Below are positions 1 to 5,795 of a DNA stretch of 6,863 nucleotides, piece by piece (the stretch's first letter is position 1; every line of letters starts with the position of its first letter). The notes below the pieces were generated by a model. That model made no database searches, had not been told where the DNA came from, and saw only the letters and a list, made by a program, of their open reading frames with translations. A program made the position numbers and the translations under genes. This DNA comes from JAWLGW01 sp964569055. Its GTDB lineage: Bacteria > Planctomycetota > J058. The stretch covers positions 1 through 6,863 of the forward strand of contig CAZMSZ010000394.1 of assembly GCA_964569055.1 (NCBI GenBank), read 5' to 3'.

Positions 1-90
1 AATCCGAATCCGAATCCGAATCCGAATCCGAGTCCGAGTCCGAGTCCGAGTCCGACTCGGATTCCGATTCCGACGCCGACTCCAAACCCG
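1..90. repeat. Degenerate hexanucleotide tandem array (ANTCCG-type)
   Basis: Fifteen consecutive 6-bp units can be laid out without a gap: five AATCCG, four AGTCCG, then diverging units (ACTCGG, ATTCCG twice, ACGCCG, ACTCCA, AACCCG). The array begins at the window edge and may extend further left. Changes fall mostly at the second base of the unit and occur in blocks, which suggests expansion by slippage or unequal exchange. All three forward frames are open across it and give dipeptide repeats (Asn/Ser-Pro, Ile-Arg, Ser-Glu/Asp), so being open is not evidence of coding. Function unknown; probably a simple-sequence intergenic repeat. Confidence 0.9.
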
Positions 91-125
91 GATACCAGAG
101 CTTGTCGCGTACGACGTCCAGTTAG
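3..125 (+). other. Possible 3' end of an acidic Ser-Glu/Ser-Asp repeat protein (speculative)
   Basis: Read from base 3, the hexamer array encodes alternating Ser-Glu then Ser-Asp, followed by a non-repetitive tail ending in Ser-Leu-Ser-Arg-Thr-Thr-Ser-Ser and a TAG at 123-125. If a gene enters from the left, this would be its acidic C-terminus. Against this, the other forward frames are also open here, the units vary at first and second codon positions as much as at the third, and no start is visible. A non-coding array is more likely. Confidence 0.12.
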
Positions 126-130
126 GAATG

Positions 131-189
131 AAGCGCAGAGGGCGCCGAGGACGCAGAGATTCTCTGCGATCCCCGCGCCCTCTGCGCTT
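131..189. repeat. 59-bp imperfect palindrome with CGCAGAG core words
   Basis: Two perfect 15-bp arms (131-145 and 175-189) enclose a second perfect 8-bp pair (152-159 and 161-168). Both pairs share one axis at base 160, so this is one long hairpin with a short mismatched interruption (146-151 against 169-174). The word GCAGAG and its complement CTCTGC recur in the arms. CGCAGAG-rich intergenic palindromes are seen in many high-GC environmental bacteria, and this one resembles that REP-like class. It sits between two hexamer arrays. It has no T-run on either side, so it is not a canonical intrinsic terminator. Confidence 0.8.
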
Positions 190-237
190 CGTACTCAGCT
201 TCGCTAGCCGAGGCGGTCCGCAATGCGACAGCCTCCC

Positions 238-267
238 GATCCGACTCCGACTCCGACTCCGACTCCG
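238..267. repeat. Second short hexamer array (ACTCCG)
   Basis: Four exact ACTCCG units (244-267) follow one variant unit GATCCG (238-243). It belongs to the same ANTCCG family and orientation as the array at 1-90, from which it is separated by about 150 bases including the palindrome. The array ends about 70 bases before the first gene, just upstream of its possible promoter. Confidence 0.85.
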
Positions 268-304
268 AGGTGGTCAGGAGGTAGCTGCCCCTCCCGCCCT
301 CCGG

Positions 305-313
305 TGCTACGGT
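305..313 (+). promoter_or_regulatory. Possible extended -10 promoter element for the lipoprotein pair
   Basis: TGCTACGGT matches an extended -10 pattern (TG-N-TANNNT). Transcription starting about 7 bases later would give a short leader that still includes the Shine-Dalgarno at 328-334. No convincing -35 box is visible 16-18 bases upstream, so this is a weak call. Confidence 0.25.
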
Positions 314-327
314 GGGTTCGTCGATTC

Positions 328-334
328 AAGGAGG
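328..334 (+). promoter_or_regulatory. Strong Shine-Dalgarno that fixes the start at 339
   Basis: AAGGAGG lies 4 bases before the ATG at 339. It decides in favour of that ATG over an in-frame ATG at 312, which would add nine residues in front of the signal peptide and lacks a Shine-Dalgarno at suitable spacing. Confidence 0.8.
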
Positions 335-338
335 CCCC

Positions 339-1175
339 ATGCGCCGCTCCCTCCTCGCGCTCGTCCTGCTCGTTGCCGCCGCGGGCTGCCCCGCGCAGTC
401 ACGACCCGACGTGGCGCGCGTCGATCCGCCGCCTGCCCGGCCGCCAGCCGAGGTGGCGACACCGGCCGCCGAGCCGCCGGCGCCCGCGGCCCTGGAGCGT
501 GCGCCGACGGGCCGGACGAACGAGGCACCGGCCGAGGAGCCGGCCGCGCCCGACGAGCCCGCCGACGCGGCGCCGCTGGGGCTGTTCGACGAGGTGGCGG
601 GTGGCGTCGCCATCGCCGAGACCGACCCCACCGTGTTCGAGGACGAGCCGCTCCGCGAGGGCGAGACCGAGGAGGAGCGGATCGAGCGGCTGCAGGAGCG
701 AGCCCGAACCGAGTCCGCCGAGCGCGCCCCGGCGAGCTCCCGGGCCGAACGGCGGCCGGCCCCGCGGGGCAAGCTGCCCTCGGGCCCGCGCACGTCGGGC
801 ACCTGGCACACGCGCCTGGCCGACGCGCAGTCCGAGGCGCGCCGCACCCGCAAGCCGATCCTGGCCTTCTTCACCGGCAGCGACTGGTGCGGCTGGTGCA
901 AGAAGCTCCAGGCCGAGGTGCTCGACACAACCGAGTTCAAGGCCTGGGCGCCCACGCACGTGGTGCTGCTCGAGCTCGACTTCCCGCGGCGCAAGCCCAT
1001 GCCGGCCGCCGTGAAGCAGGCCAACGAGGCGCTCGCCAAGCGCTACGAGGTGACCGGCTACCCGACGGTGGTGTTCCTCACGGCCGACGGCGCCCAGCTC
1101 GGGCGCACCGGCTACCTCGAAGGCGGGCCGGCGCGGTGGCTCCCCAACGCGGAGCGCGCCATCGGATCGCGGTGA
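339..1175 (+). CDS. Lipoprotein with C-terminal thioredoxin-like domain
   Basis: 278 residues. The N-terminus is a lipoprotein signal: Arg2-Arg3, a Leu/Val/Ala core, and a lipobox Ala-Ala-Gly-Cys with Cys17 as the lipidated residue, so the protein should be anchored outside the inner membrane. Residues about 18-150 are Pro/Ala/Glu/Arg-rich and probably disordered, with an acidic, possibly helical patch near 107-130. Residues about 160-278 form a thioredoxin-like domain: the active site Trp-Cys-Gly-Trp-Cys has cysteines 184 and 187, preceded by Phe-Thr-Gly-Ser-Asp, and Gly-Tyr-Pro-Thr places the cis-proline at 242. Both redox cysteines and the cis-proline are present, so a thiol-disulfide reductase or isomerase acting on envelope proteins is likely. 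It resembles Thioredoxin_7-type proteins; the partner is unknown. The gene has the best ribosome site in the window and overlaps the next gene by 4 bases. Confidence 0.9.
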   Translation: MRRSLLALVLLVAAAGCPAQSRPDVARVDPPPARPPAEVATPAAEPPAPAALERAPTGRTNEAPAEEPAAPDEPADAAPLGLFDEVAGGVAIAETDPTVFEDEPLREGETEEERIERLQERARTESAERAPASSRAERRPAPRGKLPSGPRTSGTWHTRLADAQSEARRTRKPILAFFTGSDWCGWCKKLQAEVLDTTEFKAWAPTHVVLLELDFPRRKPMPAAVKQANEALAKRYEVTGYPTVVFLTADGAQLGRTGYLEGGPARWLPNAERAIGSR

Positions 1176-1441
1176 CGCGCGCCATCCTCGCCCTCGCGCT
1201 GTCGCTGGCGCTCCTGCTCCAGCCCGGCTGCTACCTCACGCGCCGGGTGTGGAAGGACGGCTCCGCCGCGACCGCGCCCGAGGGGGCGAGCGAGGCGAGG
1301 CCGGCCCTGGCCAGGGTCGTCGTGACCGCCGCCAAGCTCGTCGTGACCCCGCTGGTGTTCGCGCTCGACGTCCTGCTGTTCCCGGCGGAGGCGTGGGTGT
1401 ACCTCTCGCTCTCGCCGATCCGCGGGAACGACTGCCCCTGA
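1172..1441 (+). CDS. Small YceK/YidQ-like lipoprotein or membrane protein
   Basis: 89 residues. The GTG start at 1172-1174 overlaps the stop of the thioredoxin gene in a GTGA, which suggests translational coupling; no strong Shine-Dalgarno is seen. The N-terminus is an uncharged Leu/Ala-rich segment (4-16) ending Gln-Pro-Gly-Cys20. That is a candidate lipobox, although Gln at -3 is atypical. A hydrophilic stretch (22-47) precedes a second hydrophobic region (49-80) containing Thr-Pro-Leu-Val-Phe-Ala-Leu-Asp-Val-Leu-Leu-Phe-Pro. This recalls the conserved end of the YceK/YidQ outer-membrane lipoprotein family (a proline, then an Asp two residues before a Leu run and Pro), which has no well-defined function. 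It could instead be a small two-helix membrane protein. The same frame is open far upstream, but that part is antiparallel noise over the thioredoxin gene. Confidence 0.72.
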   Translation: MTRAILALALSLALLLQPGCYLTRRVWKDGSAATAPEGASEARPALARVVVTAAKLVVTPLVFALDVLLFPAEAWVYLSLSPIRGNDCP

Positions 1442-1455
1442 GCCGGGGACCCCGA

Positions 1456-1469
1456 GGCGCCACGGCGCC
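1456..1469 (+). other. Small GC hairpin between the two transcription units
   Basis: GGCGC (1456-1460) can pair with GCGCC (1465-1469) around a 4-base loop. It lies 15 bases after the stop of the upstream unit and just before the predicted promoter box. There is no T-run, so intrinsic termination is doubtful. Confidence 0.25.
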
Positions 1470-1477
1470 GCGGCGGC

Positions 1478-1483
1478 TATCCT
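1478..1483 (+). promoter_or_regulatory. Probable -10 box of a leaderless promoter for the ABC operon
   Basis: TATCCT lies in a GC-rich context, and the ATG of the ATPase begins 6 bases after its last base. Bacterial transcripts normally begin 6-8 bases after the -10 box, so the start would coincide with the A of the ATG, giving a leaderless mRNA. Consistent with this, no Shine-Dalgarno is seen in front of the ATG. No clear -35 box is recognised. Confidence 0.5.
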
Positions 1484-1489
1484 GCCGGC

Positions 1490-2266
1490 ATGATCTCGGT
1501 CCAGGGCCTGACCCGCTTCTACGGCGAGACCTGCGCGCTGCTCGACCTCACGTTCGAGGTGGCGGCCGGCGAGGTGCTCGGGCTGGTCGGACAGAACGGC
1601 GCCGGCAAGACGACCTGCCTCCAGTGCGTGGCGGGGATCCTCCCGCCGAGCGAGGGCGCGATCCGGATCGCCGGGATCGACCTCCTGGCCGACGCGGTCG
1701 AGGCCAAGCGGAAGCTGGCCTTCATCCCCGACACCGCCCAGCTGTTCGACTACCTCACCGTCGAGGAGCACCTGCAGTTCGCGGCGCGCGTGCACGGGCT
1801 CGCCGACTGGCGGGCCCGCGCCGACCGGCTGCTCGAGGAGCTCGAGCTGAGCGACAAGCGCGCGGCGCTCCCCGACGAGCTCAGCCGCGGCATGCGGCAG
1901 AAGGTGGCGATCTGCCTGGCGCTGCTGCACGACCCGGTGGCCTTGGTCTGCGACGAGCCGCTCTCGGGCCTCGACCCGGTGGGGATCCGGGTGATGCGCG
2001 AGGCCCTCCGCCGCCGCGCGGAGGCGGGCGCCGCCCTGATCGTCAGCTCGCACCAGCTCGACCTGATCGCCAGCCTGTGCGACCGGGTGCTGATCGTGCA
2101 CGACGGGCGCGAGGTGCTGAGCGGGACGCTCGTGCAGGTCCGGGCCGCGTTCCCGCAGCTCGGGCCCGAGGCCGACCTCGAGGACCTCTACCTGGCCGCG
2201 ATCGGGCGCGCGCCGACGGCTGGAACCGACGACGCGCCTGGGCCGGCGGCGGACGCCGGCGCGTGA
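1490..2266 (+). CDS. ABC-2-type exporter ATP-binding subunit
   Basis: 258 residues, a single nucleotide-binding domain that energises the two permeases encoded next. Motifs in order: Walker A GQNGAGKTT at 34-42 (Lys40); a Q-loop region Phe-Ile-Pro-Asp-Thr-Ala-Gln at 79-84, where Asp81 occupies the usual Gln position; an ABC signature Leu-Ser-Arg-Gly-Met-Arg-Gln at 131-137 in place of LSGGQ; Walker B ending Asp155 with catalytic Glu156; D-loop Ser-Gly-Leu-Asp-Pro at 159-163; and switch His188. All catalytic residues are present. The LSxGM signature and Asp in the Q-loop are usual in ABC-2/EcsA/CcmA-like exporters rather than importers. The C-terminal 20 residues are Ala/Gly/Pro/Asp-rich and probably flexible. 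The start is the only ATG near a promoter box, and the stop overlaps the next start in a GTGA. Confidence 0.95.
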   Translation: MISVQGLTRFYGETCALLDLTFEVAAGEVLGLVGQNGAGKTTCLQCVAGILPPSEGAIRIAGIDLLADAVEAKRKLAFIPDTAQLFDYLTVEEHLQFAARVHGLADWRARADRLLEELELSDKRAALPDELSRGMRQKVAICLALLHDPVALVCDEPLSGLDPVGIRVMREALRRRAEAGAALIVSSHQLDLIASLCDRVLIVHDGREVLSGTLVQVRAAFPQLGPEADLEDLYLAAIGRAPTAGTDDAPGPAADAGA

Positions 2267-4023
2267 TCCGGGCCGCCCTGTTCTACCAGCGGACCCGCGC
2301 CCGCAACCGAGTGCGCAAGATCGTGTCTCGCGCCCAGCGGCCGCGCGACCTGCTCGCGCTGCTGCTCGGGGTGTTGGTGCTGGGCGGCCTCGTCAACGCG
2401 TGGGTGGCGTTCGCGCTGCTCGGCGCGAGGCGCCTACCCGCCAAGCTGGAGGCCGCCGCCTGGGCCGGCGCGGGCCTGCTCCTGTTCATGCTGCTCCTGA
2501 TCCTCGCGACCGCGCGACGCGAGCTGGGGCTCGGTCTGGCGCGACCCGAGCTGGAGTTCTTGCTCGGGGCGCCGGTCAGCCGGCGGGGCGTGCTCGGCTT
2601 CCTGCTCCTCGCGCAGCAGCCCGGGGTCGCGCTCATCTCCGGCCTGGCCACGCTGGCCGGCCTCATGGTGCTGCCGCCCGGGCCGGCGATCGCCTGGGCC
2701 CTGCTGGTCGCGTATCTCGTGTTCAACGGGCTGAACCTCGCCGGACTGGCGGCGAAGCAGCTCGCGGCGCGCGCCCTGGCGCGCGGCGGGAGCGTCGACG
2801 GCCTGGTGCCGCGCCTCCCCGGCTGGCTGCTGCTCGGCACCCTGATCGGCAGCGTCAGCTCCGCCCTGCCGGCCGCGCTCGCCCCCGACTGGCTGACCGC
2901 GCTCCCGCTGTGGTACGCCGGCTGGATCGAGAGCCCGGCGGCCTGGCCGTACCTCGCCGCCCACGCGCCGTTCGCGGCGCTCGCGAGCGGCGACGGCGCC
3001 GCCTGCGCGCGGGTCGCGGCGGCCCTGCTCGCGATCGACCTCGCGCTGCTGGCGCTGGTGCTGTGGCGCCCGGCTCCGTTCGAGGAGGCCTCGCTGCGGC
3101 TGGCCGGGCGCCTCGACCTGCTGCGGACGGAGGGGCTCGAGGCGTTCCAGCGCCAGCACCAGCGCGAGCAGGAGCGCGCGCGCCGCAAGGGAGGCGCGCT
3201 CGAGCCGCCGCCCTGGGCGCTGGCGCCGTCCGGCCGACCGGCCTGGGCGCTGCTCTGGAAGCAGCTCGTCGCGAGCGGGCGGCGCAACACGCCGAGGCGG
3301 CTGCTCGTGGCGCCCCTGCTCGCGCTGATCGCCGGCCCCGCCCTGGGGCAGGCGCTCGCCCACACGCCGGGCCCGCCGCTCGTGGCGAGCGTCGTGCTCT
3401 ACGTCGGGCTCTTCGGCGCGGTGATCGTCGTGTCCAGCCGCCAGCTGGGCCTTCGCTGCGAGCTGGGGCACGTCGCGACGCTGCGCGCCCTCCCGCTCTC
3501 CGGCTACGACCTGCTGCTCGGCGCGACGATCGCGCCCGCGCTGCTGCTGGGCTCGTACGCGGCCACCACGCTGATCCTCGCGGCCGGCGCCTGCTCGGGC
3601 TGGGCGGCCATCACGGATTGGGTCTGGACCCCGATCCCGGGGAGCACCCGCGCCGCCGTTGCGCTCACCGCCTGGCTCCTGGTCGCCGCGTTCGTGTTCC
3701 TGAGCATGGCCGTCCAGGCGGCCGCGGTGGTGCTGTTCCCCGGCTGGGCGCAGGTCTCGCCCAAGCTCGGGTTGGGCGCCATGGGCCGGGGCTGCACCGG
3801 CTCCCTGGTGCACCTCGCCTTCATGGCCTCGACGCTCGGCCCCGTCCTGCTCGTGGTGGGCGGCGGTTACGCCCTCCTGGGGTGGAGGACCGGCGCCTGG
3901 ATCGGGCTGCTCGTACCCGCGGCCGCGCTGGCGGCGGCGCTCCAGGTGGGAGAGGCGCTGCTGCTCCTGCGCTGGGTGAGCAAGCGCTGGGACGCGTTCG
4001 ACCCCTCCGAGCTGCCGCGGTGA
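2263..4023 (+). CDS. ABC exporter permease, first of a tandem paralogous pair
   Basis: 586 residues, starting at a GTG that overlaps the ATPase stop by 4 bases. Alignment with the downstream paralogue supports this start, since both begin with a short amphipathic segment and then Arg-Asn-Arg and Arg-Pro-Arg-Asp-Leu. About twelve hydrophobic segments are visible, near 29-53, 64-83, 111-137, 141-163, 186-206, 248-268, 347-365, 372-392, 412-443, 463-494, 515-540 and 543-569. A charged cytoplasmic loop (271-346) contains Glu-Glu-Ala-Ser-Leu, a Gln/Arg/Glu-rich stretch (294-310) and Leu-Leu-Trp-Lys-Gln-Leu. The repeated phrases Gly-Ala-Pro-Val-Ser-Arg-Arg (102-108) and Ala-Leu-Pro-Leu-Ser-Gly (409-414) in the two halves match the (L/A)P(V/L)S signature of ABC-2 permeases and suggest an internal two-fold origin. 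It probably pairs with the next gene product and the ATPase. The exported substrate is unknown. Confidence 0.88.
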   Translation: MIRAALFYQRTRARNRVRKIVSRAQRPRDLLALLLGVLVLGGLVNAWVAFALLGARRLPAKLEAAAWAGAGLLLFMLLLILATARRELGLGLARPELEFLLGAPVSRRGVLGFLLLAQQPGVALISGLATLAGLMVLPPGPAIAWALLVAYLVFNGLNLAGLAAKQLAARALARGGSVDGLVPRLPGWLLLGTLIGSVSSALPAALAPDWLTALPLWYAGWIESPAAWPYLAAHAPFAALASGDGAACARVAAALLAIDLALLALVLWRPAPFEEASLRLAGRLDLLRTEGLEAFQRQHQREQERARRKGGALEPPPWALAPSGRPAWALLWKQLVASGRRNTPRRLLVAPLLALIAGPALGQALAHTPGPPLVASVVLYVGLFGAVIVVSSRQLGLRCELGHVATLRALPLSGYDLLLGATIAPALLLGSYAATTLILAAGACSGWAAITDWVWTPIPGSTRAAVALTAWLLVAAFVFLSMAVQAAAVVLFPGWAQVSPKLGLGAMGRGCTGSLVHLAFMASTLGPVLLVVGGGYALLGWRTGAWIGLLVPAAALAAALQVGEALLLLRWVSKRWDAFDPSELPR

Positions 4024-5795
4024 GCGAGGCGCGCGCCGGCCTCGGCGCGGCGGTCGCGGCCACGGCCTTCTTCGTGCGCGCCGGCGCCCGCAATCGGCTG
4101 CGCCGGCTGGTCGCGCGCGCGCACCGGCCGCGCGACCTCGTCGCCGTGTTGCTCGCGCTGCTCGTGCTCGGCGGGGCCCTCGACGCGTGGGTCGTGTTCG
4201 CGCTGCTCCGGCCGCCGTTGACCCTCGACCCCGGCGCGACGTGGCTGGCCGCCTGCACGTTCCTGGGCGTGGTGTTCGGCTGCATGGGCGTCCAGGTGCG
4301 CGAGCTCGGGATCGGGCTCTCGAGGGCCGAGCTCTCGTTCCTGCTCGGCGCGCCCGTGAGTCGGCGCGGCGTGCTCGCGTTCCTCCTCCTCCGGCAGCAG
4401 CCCAGCGTGGCGATCGGCGCGGGCGTCGCGGCGCTGCTCGGGCTCGTCGTCCTGCGCGGCTCCGCCATCGCGTGGGCCCTGCTCCTGGCCTACCTGGCGT
4501 TGGGGTGCGTGAGCCTGGCCGCCCTCGCCGCCCGGCAGCTCGGGGCGAGCGCGGCGGCGCGCGGCGCGAGCCCGACCGGCCTGATCCCGCGGCTCCCCGG
4601 GCTCCTGTTGATCGGCGTGCCGCTGGCGAGCCACCTCACCGCCGTCCCGGCCCTGTTCGCGCCCGACCGGCGCGCGGCCCTGGCGGGCTGGTTCCACGTC
4701 TGGGCCGCGACGCCGGTCGCATGGCCCGTGTTCGCGGCGCGCGCGCCGTTCGACGCGCTGCTGCGCGGCGACGACCTGGCCTGCGGCACCTCGGCCGCGG
4801 CGCTGCTCGGGATCGACCTCGCGCTGTTGGCGTTCGTCCTGCGGGACCCGGCGCCTTTGGAGGAAGCCTCGCTGGACCTGGCGGCGCGGCTCGAGGTGAG
4901 CTGGACCGCCGAGTTCGACGCCTTCAAGCACATGATCGTGGGGGCGCCCCGGCGGTCGCCGCCGTCGGAGCGTCGGCTCGAGGTCCCCTGGCCGCTGGCG
5001 CCGCTCGGCAGCCCCGTGTGGGCGCTGGTGTGGAAGCAGCTGATCGCGAGCGGCCGGGCGCGCTCGCCGCGGCGGCTCGCCCGCTGGCTCCTGGGCGCGC
5101 TCCTCGCAGGCGTCCTCCTCGGCGAGGCGCTGGCGGGGACGTCGGCCCCGCCGTTCGTCGCGATGGCCGCGCTGGTCGCCGCGTGCGTGTGGGCTGCCGT
5201 CCCGTTCCTGCGCGACAGGCTGGGGCTCACGAGCGAGCTGCGGCAGCTCGCGACGCTGCGAGCGCTCCCGCTCTCGGGTCGGGACCTGTTGACGGGCGTC
5301 ACGCTCGGGCCGTGGCTGCTGATCTGCGCGGCCTGGGCGGTCGGCCTGGTGTTCGCCGCCGGGGCCTGCTCGGGCTGGACCAGCGGCCCGGGCGGGACCT
5401 GGCACCCGATCCCCTGGAGCACCCGCGGGGTCGCGGCCCTCGCCGCCTGGTTCCTGTTCGCTGGGTTCATGTTCCTGAGCCTCGCCGCCGAGGCGGTGCA
5501 GGTGCTCGCGCTGCCGACCTGGACGCCGACGACCAGCAACATCCAGCGGTCGCTCGGGCGCAGCGGCGCGGGCACGCTGATCGTGGTCGCGTTGCTGCTG
5601 GCGACCGTCGGCGCCGCGGTGCTCCCGGTCGGCGCGGCGTACGCGCTCCTCGGCTGGGCGACGAACGGCTGGCTGGCCTTCGCGATCCCGGCGGCCGTGC
5701 TTGCGGCCGCGCTCATGATCGGGGAGGGTCTGTGGCTGTTGCGACGCATGAGCGCGCGCTGGGACGGGTTCGATCTCTCGGAGGTGCCGGGTTGA
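4020..5795 (+). CDS. ABC exporter permease, second of a tandem paralogous pair
   Basis: 591 residues, starting at a GTG that overlaps the previous stop by 4 bases. It is a full-length paralogue of the preceding protein. Shared blocks in order are Ala-Arg-Asn-Arg (23-26), Arg-Pro-Arg-Asp-Leu (36-40), Phe-Leu-Leu-Gly-Ala-Pro-Val-Ser-Arg-Arg-Gly-Val-Leu (107-119), Leu-Ile-Pro-Arg-Leu-Pro-Gly (188-194), Glu-Glu-Ala-Ser-Leu (281-285), Val-Trp-Lys-Gln-Leu-Ile-Ala-Ser-Gly-Arg (337-346), Thr-Leu-Arg-Ala-Leu-Pro-Leu-Ser-Gly (412-420), Ala-Gly-Ala-Cys-Ser-Gly-Trp (447-453) and a closing Arg-Trp-Asp-Gly-Phe-Asp-Leu-Ser-Glu-Val-Pro. The hydrophobic pattern is the same, about twelve segments. The central loop differs: the charged Gln/Arg/Glu stretch of the first permease is replaced by a Pro/Arg/Ser segment (307-320). 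The pair arose by tandem duplication followed by divergence, which points to a heterodimeric membrane channel. Confidence 0.88.
   Translation: MSEARAGLGAAVAATAFFVRAGARNRLRRLVARAHRPRDLVAVLLALLVLGGALDAWVVFALLRPPLTLDPGATWLAACTFLGVVFGCMGVQVRELGIGLSRAELSFLLGAPVSRRGVLAFLLLRQQPSVAIGAGVAALLGLVVLRGSAIAWALLLAYLALGCVSLAALAARQLGASAAARGASPTGLIPRLPGLLLIGVPLASHLTAVPALFAPDRRAALAGWFHVWAATPVAWPVFAARAPFDALLRGDDLACGTSAAALLGIDLALLAFVLRDPAPLEEASLDLAARLEVSWTAEFDAFKHMIVGAPRRSPPSERRLEVPWPLAPLGSPVWALVWKQLIASGRARSPRRLARWLLGALLAGVLLGEALAGTSAPPFVAMAALVAACVWAAVPFLRDRLGLTSELRQLATLRALPLSGRDLLTGVTLGPWLLICAAWAVGLVFAAGACSGWTSGPGGTWHPIPWSTRGVAALAAWFLFAGFMFLSLAAEAVQVLALPTWTPTTSNIQRSLGRSGAGTLIVVALLLATVGAAVLPVGAAYALLGWATNGWLAFAIPAAVLAAALMIGEGLWLLRRMSARWDGFDLSEVPG
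5780..5785 (+). promoter_or_regulatory. Shine-Dalgarno that decides the TTG start at 5792
   Basis: GGAGGT lies 6 bases before TTG and is the only strong ribosome site inside the four-gene operon. It overlaps the Ser-Glu-Val codons near the end of the second permease. It supports TTG at 5792-5794 as the true start of the hydrolase, not a downstream in-frame codon. Confidence 0.75.

Noticed and set aside
1..267. CRISPR array
   Set aside because: The units are 6 bp, directly adjacent and degenerate, with no spacers, and no cas gene is present.
128..1171. Long forward open frame covering the thioredoxin lipoprotein in another frame
   Set aside because: Its product is an Arg/Gly/Ala-rich string without domains. 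Only its last part, from the GTG at 1172, has a signal sequence and recognisable features.
1112..2101. Reverse-strand open frame of 329 codons opposite the ATPase
   Set aside because: It lies antisense to a gene with complete ABC motifs, and its product is a low-complexity His/Arg/Gln/Glu-rich string typical of high-GC antisense frames.
2434..5405. Long reverse-strand open frames (2434-3813 and 3867-5405) opposite the permeases
   Set aside because: The products are Arg/Gln/Glu/Gly-rich without motifs, while the forward strand gives two mutually alignable membrane proteins.
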